A stretch of DNA of 64,000 nt from Alteromonas macleodii ATCC 27126 (lineage in GTDB: Bacteria; Pseudomonadota; Gammaproteobacteria; Enterobacterales; Alteromonadaceae), in assembly GCF_000172635.2 (NCBI RefSeq), contig NC_018632.1, positions 992,001 through 1,056,000 of the forward strand, given 5' to 3'. Under the pieces are notes generated by a model. That model was not told the DNA's origin and ran no database searches. It saw only the letters and a program-made list of their open reading frames with translations. This document shows positions 8,542-16,870 of the stretch, in pieces. The position numbers and the translations under genes were made by a program. How positions within the stretch are numbered: the stretch's first letter is position 1; the number at the start of each line of letters is the position of its first letter.

Positions 8542-9603
8542 ATGCTAGCTTATTTGCAGTTTGTCCCGCTTTTTACTGCATTTTTCGTCGCCCTTATCCT
8601 TTTGGTGGTCATGACGCCTTTAGCGCATCAATTTGGCTTAGTTGACCAACCATCAGCGCGAAAACGTCACGCCGGAATTGTACCTCTAACAGGTGGTGTG
8701 GCTATTTTTATGGCCGTGCTTGTTGCCAGCGTCGCGACAGATGTGTGGATGAAAAACAATCCTCTGTTTTTCACCGCATCAGCATTTGTTGTCTTGCTTG
8801 GTATGTTGGATGACCGTTTTGACCTGAGTGCCAAAGGCCGCCTTATGTGCCAATTTGGTGTTGCAGCGATCATGGCATGGAGCGCGCAAAACTATATTAC
8901 ATCTTTGGGTAATATCTTCGGAACAGGTGAGGTATTTCTCGACCTAGGTGGGTATTTCTTTACGATCATTTGTGTGGTCGGTGTCATCAATGCGTTTAAC
9001 ATGATAGATGGTATTGATGGATTAGCCGGCGGTATGAGCCTTGTTATTCTATTAACAGTTGCGGGCTTTTTGATCTTTACTGGTAACGGAGCCTCCATCA
9101 TGGAGCCGCTTATCATCGTTGCAGCTATTGTTCCGTTTCTTGCTTTTAATTTGAGTTGGAAAGGGTTTAAAGGCAATAAGATATTTATGGGTGATGCGGG
9201 CAGTATGTTCGTTGGGCTCACTATCGTATGGTTGCTTGTGGATCACACTCAAGGTGAAGCTGCCGCATTTAGGCCCATTACTGCGGTGTGGTTAGTCGGC
9301 CTTCCATTAATGGACATGGCCGCGATCATGTATCGCCGTGCACGGAAGGGGCAATCAATGCTCAAACCTGACCGTCAGCACCTTCACAATATCTTTATGC
9401 GTGCAGGGCTTAGCAGTAGAAAGTCACTTGTTGCTATCCTTTTGCTCGGAGCATGTTATTGCTTAATCGGTATATTAGGAGAAGTCTATCAGGTAGCTGA
9501 AGCCGTCATGTTCTGGGGCTTTATTGGGCTACTCGTCGTGTACAGTCTTGTTATCCAACATATTTGGAGTGTACTGCGCTTTGTGAAGCGATTAACCGCA
9601 TAG
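8542..9603 (+). CDS. wecA: WecA-type undecaprenyl-phosphate sugar-1-phosphate transferase
   Basis: A polytopic inner-membrane enzyme that starts lipid-linked glycan synthesis by moving a HexNAc-1-phosphate (GlcNAc-1-P in classical WecA) from a UDP-sugar to undecaprenyl phosphate. About ten or eleven hydrophobic helices alternate with the family's cytosolic motifs: the early DD-containing segment GMLDDRFDLS, NAFNMIDGIDGLAGG, GDAGSMFVG and the substrate-loop motif DRQHLHNIFMRAG. The frame is open from a GTG at 8533, but the ATG at 8542 is preferred because GCGAGG lies 11 bp upstream of it, whereas the GTG is too close. A terminator follows at 9657. The sugar specificity cannot be read from the sequence. 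Confidence 0.92.
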   Translation: MLAYLQFVPLFTAFFVALILLVVMTPLAHQFGLVDQPSARKRHAGIVPLTGGVAIFMAVLVASVATDVWMKNNPLFFTASAFVVLLGMLDDRFDLSAKGRLMCQFGVAAIMAWSAQNYITSLGNIFGTGEVFLDLGGYFFTIICVVGVINAFNMIDGIDGLAGGMSLVILLTVAGFLIFTGNGASIMEPLIIVAAIVPFLAFNLSWKGFKGNKIFMGDAGSMFVGLTIVWLLVDHTQGEAAAFRPITAVWLVGLPLMDMAAIMYRRARKGQSMLKPDRQHLHNIFMRAGLSSRKSLVAILLLGACYCLIGILGEVYQVAEAVMFWGFIGLLVVYSLVIQHIWSVLRFVKRLTA

Positions 9604-9644
9604 TTTGAGTAAAATCGTGGCAGGCTTTGTAAAATCTCTGTAAC

Positions 9645-10604
9645 ATGCCAACAAATAAAAGCGCACAATTAAGGCGCTTTTATTTTCTTTGTTACTTTTT
9701 TACGTTGGTAAAATTCTTGATAAATCAATTCTCTATTCTTCAAAATAACAATAAAAAACAGCATGTCGAATCGATAATTGCTATGGCGGTTTACCAAGCT
9801 GACAATGCGAAGTGGCTTCGCGAAGCCATTGAAAGCATGACTGAGCAGTCTTACACAGATTTTCTTTTCGTTATTGTCGCCGATGGACCTGTACCTCAAA
9901 AAATAACTCGCGTACTAGAAGATGTAGCAAGCAAAGACGACAGGGTAATAATAGCGTCGAATAGTCACAATGTGGGGCTAGCAAGTAGCATGAACTCAGT
10001 TGCTGAGTTCGGTATGCAGTTTAACCCATCGTTTTTCATAAGAATGGATGCGGATGATATTTCTGAAGAAAACCGCCTTCTACGTCAAATCACCTACCTT
10101 AAAAAGCACAGCAATATTTCGGTGCTAGGTTCAGCACTAACGGAAATTAACGAAAGTGGTGTAAAGGTCGGTGCGCGAGTAATGCCCGCTTCACACAGGC
10201 AGATCGTTCGTATCTTGCCGAGACGATGCTCGCTTAACCATCCAACAGTAGTCATTCGTTACAATGTATTTAATGATGGGCATCGTTACGACAGTGACTT
10301 GTTAAACACTCAAGACTATTTTTTCTGGATAACCTTAGCGTCTAAGGGTTATATTTTTAGGAACTTAAAAGATCGACTTTTGAAATTCAGAAGGGTAAAC
10401 AATTTTTATAAACGTCGAGGCTTAAGTAAGTCGCTCAACGAGTTCAGAGCACGTTTATATGCCATACGTAAATTAAAGCAACTTTCACCCTATAACTTTT
10501 TTTACGCTTGTGGTGTTTTAGCATTGAGGTTAATGCCTGGAAAAGTGGTTAAACTTGCCTATAAACTTGATAGACATTTACTGGAAAGGTTTGGTAAACA
10601 TTGA
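9645..10604 (+). CDS. Family 2 glycosyltransferase (start uncertain)
   Basis: A GT-A-fold glycosyltransferase. The nucleotide-sugar-binding domain begins at SIIAMAVYQADNAKWLREA (about residues 43-61) and the metal-binding DxD region is RMDADD. It has no transmembrane helix in the catalytic part, so it probably acts at the inner face of the membrane on a lipid-linked glycan. The listed ATG is doubtful: the first dozen codons lie inside an intrinsic terminator hairpin (9657-9681) and no ribosome-binding site precedes it. The real start could be a TTG at 9705 or 9717, or the ATG at 9783, though the last would cut into the first beta strand. It overlaps the next glycosyltransferase by 4 bp. The acceptor and donor are unknown. 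Confidence 0.85.
   Translation: MPTNKSAQLRRFYFLCYFFTLVKFLINQFSILQNNNKKQHVESIIAMAVYQADNAKWLREAIESMTEQSYTDFLFVIVADGPVPQKITRVLEDVASKDDRVIIASNSHNVGLASSMNSVAEFGMQFNPSFFIRMDADDISEENRLLRQITYLKKHSNISVLGSALTEINESGVKVGARVMPASHRQIVRILPRRCSLNHPTVVIRYNVFNDGHRYDSDLLNTQDYFFWITLASKGYIFRNLKDRLLKFRRVNNFYKRRGLSKSLNEFRARLYAIRKLKQLSPYNFFYACGVLALRLMPGKVVKLAYKLDRHLLERFGKH
9657..9688 (+). terminator. Intrinsic terminator after the wecA-type gene
   Basis: AAAAGCGC (9657-9664) pairs with GCGCTTTT (9674-9681) across a 9-nt loop, and the stem is followed by ATTTTCTTT. It lies 54 bp after the wecA-type stop and falls inside the longest reading frame of the next gene, which argues for a later start of that gene or for regulated read-through. 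Confidence 0.65.
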
Positions 10605-11497
10605 GCGTCGGCGTTGTTGTTATACTATTTAACCCTGATGTTGAGCACGTGCGTAGTCTCATCGATGCGTTTTGTGCCCCTGACTGGAACGTCATCTTAG
10701 TTGATAATTCTCCAAGTCCTCAGCAGGCTCTTTTAACAACTGATGTTACTTATCTTCATTACCCCTCAAATATTGGTATCGCCCACGCTCAGAATGTCGG
10801 CTTGAAAGTACTCTTTAATGAGGGAAGCGACTACGCCTTTTTGCTTGATCAAGATAGCTTGTTCTCTCCCGATATTGCTGTTGAGTTAGTCAGGCAATTC
10901 CAAGACCTTGAGCAACGTTCCCCAATTGCAGCCATTGGCCCTTCTATCTATTGCCAATTTTCAGAGTGTGTCGATCAGGGTGTTCTGCAAAAAGGGAAGC
11001 AGGTTTCCGAAAAGTTAAAAACAGTAAAGCAAATCATTGCCTCAGGCATGTTAATTTCCAAACGTGCTTTTGAACGCGTGGGTGAAAAAGAAAATGAGCT
11101 CTTTATCGATGGCGTTGATCACGAATGGTGCTGGCGTGCTCGAGCCAAGGGCATGGTTATCTATCAGTCGCTCAGTGCATGTATGCCTCATCGACAAGGC
11201 GACGATAGAGTGAAAGTTTGCGGTGTGACATTCAAGCAGGGCGCACCGATAAGGCTCTACTATCAGTTTCGTAACGTACTCATTTTAGCGCGCCGCCATT
11301 ATGTACCTCTTTATTGGAAACTTCGTCATGTTTGTGCAATACCTCTGAGGTATCTTGTAAACAGATATTGCTTTGAGCAAGGCAAAACGCGAGGCGCTTT
11401 CATGTGGGCAGGACTCAAAGACGGATTAAAACGCAAAACCGGCCCCATAGAGCATGCACTAATTCCAAAAAGTAGTGTGAAAAAAAGCGACACTTGA
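10601..11497 (+). CDS. Family 2 glycosyltransferase (rhamnosyltransferase-like)
   Basis: A 298-residue GT2 enzyme of the subgroup often annotated as rhamnosyltransferase. The N-terminus GVVVILFNPDVEHVRSLID is the first Rossmann-like strand. The DxD equivalent is LLDQDS, and the later ASGMLISKRAFERVG and FIDGVDHEWCWRARAKG segments are typical of the acceptor side. The start is TTG within ATTGAG, overlapping the preceding stop by 4 bp, so the two transferases are translationally coupled. It probably adds a sugar to the polysaccharide begun by the WecA-type enzyme. Donor specificity is not determinable by eye. Confidence 0.87.
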   Translation: MSVGVVVILFNPDVEHVRSLIDAFCAPDWNVILVDNSPSPQQALLTTDVTYLHYPSNIGIAHAQNVGLKVLFNEGSDYAFLLDQDSLFSPDIAVELVRQFQDLEQRSPIAAIGPSIYCQFSECVDQGVLQKGKQVSEKLKTVKQIIASGMLISKRAFERVGEKENELFIDGVDHEWCWRARAKGMVIYQSLSACMPHRQGDDRVKVCGVTFKQGAPIRLYYQFRNVLILARRHYVPLYWKLRHVCAIPLRYLVNRYCFEQGKTRGAFMWAGLKDGLKRKTGPIEHALIPKSSVKKSDT

Positions 11498-11758
11498 TGT
11501 GTAGGAAAGGAAGGACAAATCATAAACGCTTTCACTATTATGGTGCATTAGATATTATTTATCCCTAATTTTGTGCTTTTATCGGTGGTTTTGAGCTGTT
11601 TTGCCCATTTTCAATACACAGACGCTCTAAAAAGGTAATTGGAACATCGATTGCATTAGTCTTGCGAACAACAGTGAATATGTCTCAGCTTAAGGAATAA
11701 CAAACGGCTGAAAGTCGACTTAGGCGTGTATTTAGGATTTTAAAAAAGGATATTAACT

Positions 11759-12652
11759 ATGAGTCAGGTTAAAAAAGCGGTAATCCCTGTAGCGGGCCTT
11801 GGGACGAGAATGCTCCCAGCAACGAAAGCTATTCCAAAAGAGATGTTGCCAGTGGTTGATAAGCCATTGATCCAATACGTGGTAAGCGAATGTGTTGCTG
11901 CAGGACTAAAAGAAATTATCCTAGTAACGCACGCGAGTAAAAACAGTATTGAAAACCACTTTGATACCTCTTTTGAGCTAGAAGCCACACTAGAAAAGCG
12001 TGTAAAACGCCAACTGTTAGAAGAAGTTCAGTCAATCTGTCCAAAAGATGTAACTATCATGCATATTCGCCAAGGCGTTGCGAATGGACTTGGTCACGCA
12101 GTACTTTGCGCTCGACCTCTGATTGGCGATGCGCCATTTGCGGTAGTGTTACCTGACGTCATTATTGATGATGCAGCAAGTAATCCTAAAAAGGATAACC
12201 TTGCAGACATGGTTGCCAAATTTAACACCAGCCGAGTAAGCCAGGTCATGGTTGAGCAGGTTCCAGACGAAGATATCTCTAAATTTGGTATCGCAGACCT
12301 AGACGGCGCGGCAATTGCGCCAGGTGAGTCAGCGAAGATTCACAACATGGTAGAGAAGCCGCCTCGCGACGAAGCACCTTCTGACCTTGCCGTTGTAGGC
12401 CGATACGTTCTGTCAGAAAAAATCTGGGATCTGTTAGAGTTCACGCCTCCAGGCGCAGGTGGTGAAGTTCAGCTTACTGATGCTATTGATGCATTGATGA
12501 AACTTGAACAAGTTGATGCCTACTACATGAAAGGTAAGAGTCACGATTGCGGTAGTAAGTTGGGGTACATGAAAGCTAACGTTGAATATGCGTTACGTCA
12601 TCCATCGTTAGGCGACGAATTTAAAGAATACTTAGCTTCTGTTGTTAAATAG
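11759..12652 (+). CDS. galU: UTP-glucose-1-phosphate uridylyltransferase
   Basis: GalU makes UDP-glucose from UTP and glucose-1-phosphate, the precursor for GalE and for many surface glycans. The 297-residue protein opens with the nucleotidyltransferase signature [20 protein letters not shown], with [17 protein letters not shown] following and later VLPDVIID and MVEKPP segments, as in bacterial GalU. A good ribosome-binding site (AAAAAGGAT) lies 8 bp before the ATG. It has a 260-bp upstream region of its own and a strong terminator at 12731-12755, so it is probably transcribed alone although it adjoins the polysaccharide genes. Confidence 0.96.
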   Translation: MSQVKKAVIPVAGLGTRMLPATKAIPKEMLPVVDKPLIQYVVSECVAAGLKEIILVTHASKNSIENHFDTSFELEATLEKRVKRQLLEEVQSICPKDVTIMHIRQGVANGLGHAVLCARPLIGDAPFAVVLPDVIIDDAASNPKKDNLADMVAKFNTSRVSQVMVEQVPDEDISKFGIADLDGAAIAPGESAKIHNMVEKPPRDEAPSDLAVVGRYVLSEKIWDLLEFTPPGAGGEVQLTDAIDALMKLEQVDAYYMKGKSHDCGSKLGYMKANVEYALRHPSLGDEFKEYLASVVK

Positions 12653-12730
12653 TCTTACTAGGGCTTGTTGACCTTTAGTGTAGATGAAAGAACAGCAGGC
12701 CTAAGGCAATTAAATAGCTTTAAACGATTA

Positions 12731-12755
12731 AAAATGCGCCCTTGCGGCGCATTTT
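12731..12755. terminator. Bidirectional intrinsic terminator between galU and comEA
   Basis: Perfect 10-bp arms AAAATGCGCC / GGCGCATTTT with a 5-nt loop. On the plus strand it ends galU transcription. On the minus strand it is followed by T residues and serves the convergent comEA-like gene. Confidence 0.88.
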
Positions 12756-12797
12756 GTGTGTGTGGAGCCAGCGTACCGCCTATTCGCTTTAGTCCTT

Positions 12798-13115
12798 CTA
12801 TCTTACGTGTACATAGCCTTCAATTTTATTAAGCATCTTTTCACCGATACCTTTTACTTGAGTTAATTGTGCGACCTCAAGAAACGGGCCTACTTCTTCA
12901 CGATATTTAATAATAGCTTTCGCTTTAGATTGTCCAACGCCGGGTAGGGTAATTAATTGCTCTACGGTCGCCGAGTTTAAATCGATACGTTGTTGCTGGC
13001 TTGTACCTTCATTAGCTTGCGCATTTCCGCTTTCCGCTGGTTGAGCGTGAACCGCTGGCGTTTGAATGGCTAGTGCAGATAGTACGAGTAAACCTGAGAT
13101 TAATTTTTTCATCAT
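12798..13115 (-). CDS. ComEA-family helix-hairpin-helix DNA-binding protein
   Basis: A 105-residue secreted protein: signal peptide through about residue 24 (ending AVHAQ), a short Q/S-rich linker, then a ComEA-type double helix-hairpin-helix domain (about 42-105). Its motifs are DLNSATVEQLITLPGVGQSK and KGIGEKMLNKIEGYVHV. Such proteins bind double-stranded DNA in the periplasm during natural transformation in Gram-negative bacteria; some relatives have unclear roles. It is a single gene between two terminators, with no other competence genes nearby. Confidence 0.9.
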   Translation of the reverse strand: MMKKLISGLLVLSALAIQTPAVHAQPAESGNAQANEGTSQQQRIDLNSATVEQLITLPGVGQSKAKAIIKYREEVGPFLEVAQLTQVKGIGEKMLNKIEGYVHVR

Positions 13116-13444
13116 CTTTCCTTGTATGTTGCTAAGCGCGCCATAAAGCGTTATCGGCGCAATATTTAAGTAAATGGGTTTAAGTCATGTACCAAAGCGC
13201 GCTGACTTTTGTAACCTAGATGCAAGCGGAGCAGGCCTCTTTAAAAATTTCCTGTCTTCTGTTGTGACCAAGTTACAAAGCTCAGCACACTTCAACGTGT
13301 ACAAAGGAAATAATAAAGGTGAACGAGAAAAGCGGTAGTCCAGTTTTAGTACAGTTTAAAGCAGGGGGAGTGATTAATAGAGACATAAAAAAAACGGGCT
13401 ATTAAGCCCGTTTTGAAATAATTTAAAGGTGTAAGCTAAAATGC
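13116..13444. other. Intergenic region between comEA and the isocitrate dehydrogenase gene
   Basis: About 330 bp. It holds the upstream region of the comEA-like gene (minus strand) and, at 13383-13414, the terminator of the isocitrate dehydrogenase gene. I see no ORF and no other structure that I can support. Confidence 0.6.
13383..13414 (-). terminator. Intrinsic terminator of the isocitrate dehydrogenase gene
   Basis: Perfect 10-bp arms AAAACGGGCT / AGCCCGTTTT (13391-13400, 13405-13414) with loop ATTA, followed on the minus strand by a run of eight T residues. It lies 30 bp after the stop of the gene at 13445. Confidence 0.9.
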
Positions 13445-14452
13445 TTATAGGCGGTCAAGAAGCGCCTGAGTGAACTCGGTAGTACCTGCTTCACCACCAA
13501 GGTCACGTGTTGTGCGATCGCCAGACTCGATCACGTCTTTTAGTGCTGCGCGAATTTTCTCTGCTTTATCGCCCATGTTTAGGTACTCAAGCATTTGCGC
13601 TGCTGCCAAGATTACTGACGTCGGGTTAGCTAGGTTCTTACCAGCAATATCTGGTGCAGAACCGTGAACGGCTTCGAAGATTGCACAATCTTCACCGATG
13701 TTTGCACCTGGTGCCATACCAAGACCACCGACAAGACCAGCACATAGGTCAGATAGAATGTCACCGAAAAGGTTAGTCGTAACGATAACGTCAAACTGAT
13801 GCGGGTTCATCACAAGCTGCATACAGCAGTTATCAACGATCATTTCAGCTGACTCGATGTCAGGATAACGCTCACCAACTTCACGGGCTACTTTAAGGAA
13901 AAGACCTGATGTTGACTTAAGGATGTTAGCTTTGTGAACAGCTGTTACTTTCTTACGACCTTCACGGCGCGCTAATTCATAAGCAAAAACAACGATTTTT
14001 TCAGCGCCGTCACGAGTGATCTTACTCATTGCTTCAGCTTCGTTACCGTCTTCTGATACAACTTGGCCAAGACCAGAGTACATACCTTGCGTGTTTTCAC
14101 GAACGGTAATGATATCGATGTCTTCGTAACGTGCTTTTGTGCCTTTGAATGACATCACAGGACGAAGGTTTGCGTACAGTTTGAACTGCTTGCGAAGACT
14201 AACGTTGATTGAAGTAAAACCTTCTCCAACGGGGGTCGTTAAAGGACCTTTAAGCGCAACTTTGTTTTTTGCGATTAGGTCTAAAGTTTCTTGAGGTAGA
14301 AGCTCGCCATGTTCTTCCAGTGCGACTAGGCCAGCATCGGCATAGTCATAGGCAAAGTCACAGCCAACCTTATCTAAAATTTTTGTGGTTGCATCGATAA
14401 TGTCCGGGCCAATGCCGTCACCGCGAATGACTGTAATACGTTGCTGAGTCAT
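13445..14452 (-). CDS. NAD-type isocitrate dehydrogenase
   Basis: A TCA-cycle enzyme of the isocitrate/isopropylmalate dehydrogenase family, converting isocitrate to 2-oxoglutarate. At 335 residues from the ATG at 14452 it is the short homolog resembling NAD-dependent IDH, not the roughly 415-residue NADP enzyme. N-terminal [13 protein letters not shown], substrate-binding [28 protein letters not shown] and the metal/cofactor segment [16 protein letters not shown] are all visible. The frame is open 51 bases upstream to 14503, but the ATG at 14452 gives the family N-terminus and has AGAGG upstream. Tartrate or isopropylmalate dehydrogenase paralogs are alternatives, but the loop resembles IDH best. 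Confidence 0.88.
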   Translation of the reverse strand: MTQQRITVIRGDGIGPDIIDATTKILDKVGCDFAYDYADAGLVALEEHGELLPQETLDLIAKNKVALKGPLTTPVGEGFTSINVSLRKQFKLYANLRPVMSFKGTKARYEDIDIITVRENTQGMYSGLGQVVSEDGNEAEAMSKITRDGAEKIVVFAYELARREGRKKVTAVHKANILKSTSGLFLKVAREVGERYPDIESAEMIVDNCCMQLVMNPHQFDVIVTTNLFGDILSDLCAGLVGGLGMAPGANIGEDCAIFEAVHGSAPDIAGKNLANPTSVILAAAQMLEYLNMGDKAEKIRAALKDVIESGDRTTRDLGGEAGTTEFTQALLDRL

Positions 14453-14682
14453 GTGGAGGGATCCTCTGGTAATTCTGTTGTCAAAATCGTTAGGTTTATT
14501 CAATTTGTAGCTTGGCGTTTATGAGCCAATTTCTGCCTGCTTACTTATTATAATGGAAAATGTAGGGAAAAAGGGTTAAGCACTGCAAAAGTTGCTGTAT
14601 TTTATACGATACCTGGCGCAAGTTATAGCCATTCGTAAAGATTAATTAAATAGCCGAGTACGATGTATTGGAGTAAATGGCG

Positions 14683-16293
14683 TTACTGCGCAAGCGGACA
14701 GAACAAACGTGACCCATTGGCGTCTAGTGCGTTTACCACATCATCTCGTCGAATACCTAGGATATTTAAAAGTGTTTTGATATTGATATCCTGAAGTAAT
14801 GAATAAATATCCTGATTAAATAAGCATGCTTTGGCGAGAGCGAAGCTCAACACCAGAATTACTTGTTCCTTTTGAAGTGATTTAGGAACGTCCGTACTTA
14901 CTTTACTGCATTGGTGTATAACGGCACGCCACGTCGAGCTTTGATGCCAACTTCCAGCAAGTTCAGAAGCGATTGCTAGCCAAGGCGTGTCAGATTTGAC
15001 CTTGAATGCGCTATTAATGGACACAGCTTTGGTGAGGTCGACGGGTAATGCTCGTGACACTTTAAACCCTGGTAGCGTGAACAAGGGAGTACAAACAAAG
15101 GTCATGGTCAGTGCGGCAGATTGCGGCGAAAATTTCGAATCGGCGAGTTGTGCGAAATAGCTTGCAAATGAACAAGCCAATAAAGTCAATTGCTTGCACA
15201 TGCCCATCAGTGGAAATTGGTTTTGCGTTAGCCGTTCTAAAAGCGCAAATTGAATAAGCATGTCACCCACACGTTCAATGCCGTAGGTCAAAACCGCCTG
15301 TTTAATGCTTTTAACCGGAAGCTGAAGACGGTTGTCCTGACTCGCAGTGTGCATCAAAAAGTGATTAAACGTGGGCACGCTTTCAATTTTTTCGCAAAGT
15401 TGTTCAATATCTACATCGCGCTTTTGCAGCTCATCGATAATAGTTATAAGGGCTTTAGGGGGATGCTGAATTGCGAATGTAGAAGGTAAAAATGGTGTGC
15501 CGCCATGATTTACTCTCGCAGTGGCGGTATCAGTGTAAAGAGCAACAAAGTGCTCAAACGGCATTGATAGTGAAATGGGAGAGCGTATTGACGATAGAGG
15601 CAGCCACTTTCCATCTTCATCATCTTGGCTAAGCATAAATACGTAGCCGTGATTTTGCTGAATGTCGACTAGCGCGCCCGGTACGCCGTTTGCGTAAACC
15701 TTTGCGCCAGGTAGCACACCATTAAATAGGTTGATAAGTGGTGCAATAGGGGGACGATGATGTGCTGGAAGGCGTAAAACAATCTGAGTGAAAACCTCAC
15801 GATAATCTGCTTTTTTTGTTTTAGTAGCGAAAACATTTGCTAGGAGACAAAGCCTTTGAACCATATTAAGCCGAATGTCTGCAACGTAGTTAATTGGCTT
15901 GTCTGACCGAAACGCTTTTTGAAGTTTAATGATATCCAGCCAAATCGAGAGATTGTGTTTACGCAAAAAGCGAATGATATTGGCCGTTTGGTCGCTTGGT
16001 GTTCCTTTACTTGAAAGCCAGAGGGATGCGAGTAAAGACGCAAGCACATGTTGTAAATAGTGGTCGTTTAATCGGCAAAGCTTGCCAAACAGCGCCAATA
16101 ACAAAAGATGTTGAGTATCTTTAGGAAGGTCATTATCGATGTGTAACGTTGCTGCAGCAAGCGCTGGATTGGCGTTTACTAAGGTCAGGATCCGTTTAGC
16201 GATTTTCAACCAATGGTTTATACGCTGCTCGACAGAAAGTTCAGTTTTACCTAACTGAACCAGGCGTTTAAGCGTGGAAATGATGTCGCTCAC
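14683..16293 (-). CDS. HDOD-like domain protein of unknown function
   Basis: A 536-residue soluble protein without signal peptide or membrane helix. The middle and C-terminal part (about residues 285-500) resembles an HDOD domain: a segment like LPVKSIKQAVLTYGIERVGD is followed by the helical MCKQLTLLACSFASYFAQ, where HDOD proteins have their conserved helices without HD metal ligands. The N-terminal 200 residues are helical repeats I do not recognise. HDOD proteins are usually signalling or post-transcriptional regulatory proteins. The gene starts 11 bp after the stop of the DUF3192 gene, so the two may be one unit. The assignment is by pattern only. Confidence 0.7.
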   Translation of the reverse strand: MSDIISTLKRLVQLGKTELSVEQRINHWLKIAKRILTLVNANPALAAATLHIDNDLPKDTQHLLLLALFGKLCRLNDHYLQHVLASLLASLWLSSKGTPSDQTANIIRFLRKHNLSIWLDIIKLQKAFRSDKPINYVADIRLNMVQRLCLLANVFATKTKKADYREVFTQIVLRLPAHHRPPIAPLINLFNGVLPGAKVYANGVPGALVDIQQNHGYVFMLSQDDEDGKWLPLSSIRSPISLSMPFEHFVALYTDTATARVNHGGTPFLPSTFAIQHPPKALITIIDELQKRDVDIEQLCEKIESVPTFNHFLMHTASQDNRLQLPVKSIKQAVLTYGIERVGDMLIQFALLERLTQNQFPLMGMCKQLTLLACSFASYFAQLADSKFSPQSAALTMTFVCTPLFTLPGFKVSRALPVDLTKAVSINSAFKVKSDTPWLAIASELAGSWHQSSTWRAVIHQCSKVSTDVPKSLQKEQVILVLSFALAKACLFNQDIYSLLQDINIKTLLNILGIRRDDVVNALDANGSRLFCPLAQ

Positions 16294-16304
16294 TCCCCAT
16301 CCTT

Positions 16305-16679
16305 CTAACTTTTTTGGTAACTGGAGTAAGCCCCTTCACCCCATGCAATAAGTTTGTCGTTTTCAAAAAGCAAGGGTGTACATTCATCTTGCGTGGTTAA
16401 GCCGTCAGCGCGCACATGTTGTGTCCTAAAAAACATAACCTGAATAGCAGTGGCACCCTGCCGCTTGGCTTCTGTAATGTCAGGTGAGCCTAGTAACGCC
16501 AAAACTTCTTCTCTTGTACTGCCTAACTTTAACTTGGTTATTTGGACACGGTTATATTCTTCACGGTCTTTCCAATCCATATTCTCAGGCTTATCGGGAT
16601 AGAACGCGATAACCATAAAAACAAACACCGCATAAAGGGCGATGCCAGCTAAAATTAGACGAATAACCTTGGTATTCAT
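16305..16679 (-). CDS. DUF3192 family membrane-anchored protein
   Basis: A 124-residue protein with one N-terminal transmembrane helix or uncleaved signal anchor (residues about 7-27, with no lipobox cysteine), then a DUF3192-type domain. The shared pattern is MDWKDREEYNR, a GSTREEVLALLGSPD turn, and the C-terminal TTQDECTPLLFENDKLIAWG. The fold is probably similar to the BamE/SmpA small periplasmic domain; that is inference. A second copy with a lipoprotein signal lies at 22106-22471. It precedes the HDOD-like gene by 11 bp. Function unknown. Confidence 0.82.
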   Translation of the reverse strand: MNTKVIRLILAGIALYAVFVFMVIAFYPDKPENMDWKDREEYNRVQITKLKLGSTREEVLALLGSPDITEAKRQGATAIQVMFFRTQHVRADGLTTQDECTPLLFENDKLIAWGEGAYSSYQKS

Positions 16680-16870
16680 GACCGTTACTTCTCGTTTTTC
16701 TTTACTTGAATGCTACTGCAAGCCAAAGCCCGACATTGTTCGGGAGCCGAGCATAGGCTAAATGTGCACTACATTCATTCGTTAAACAATACTCTCTAAT
16801 AGTGTACCGCAAAACGACTACTAAACATAAGTAGTAAACGTAAGCAAATGCGTCTTGCCACGGTCTCGTG

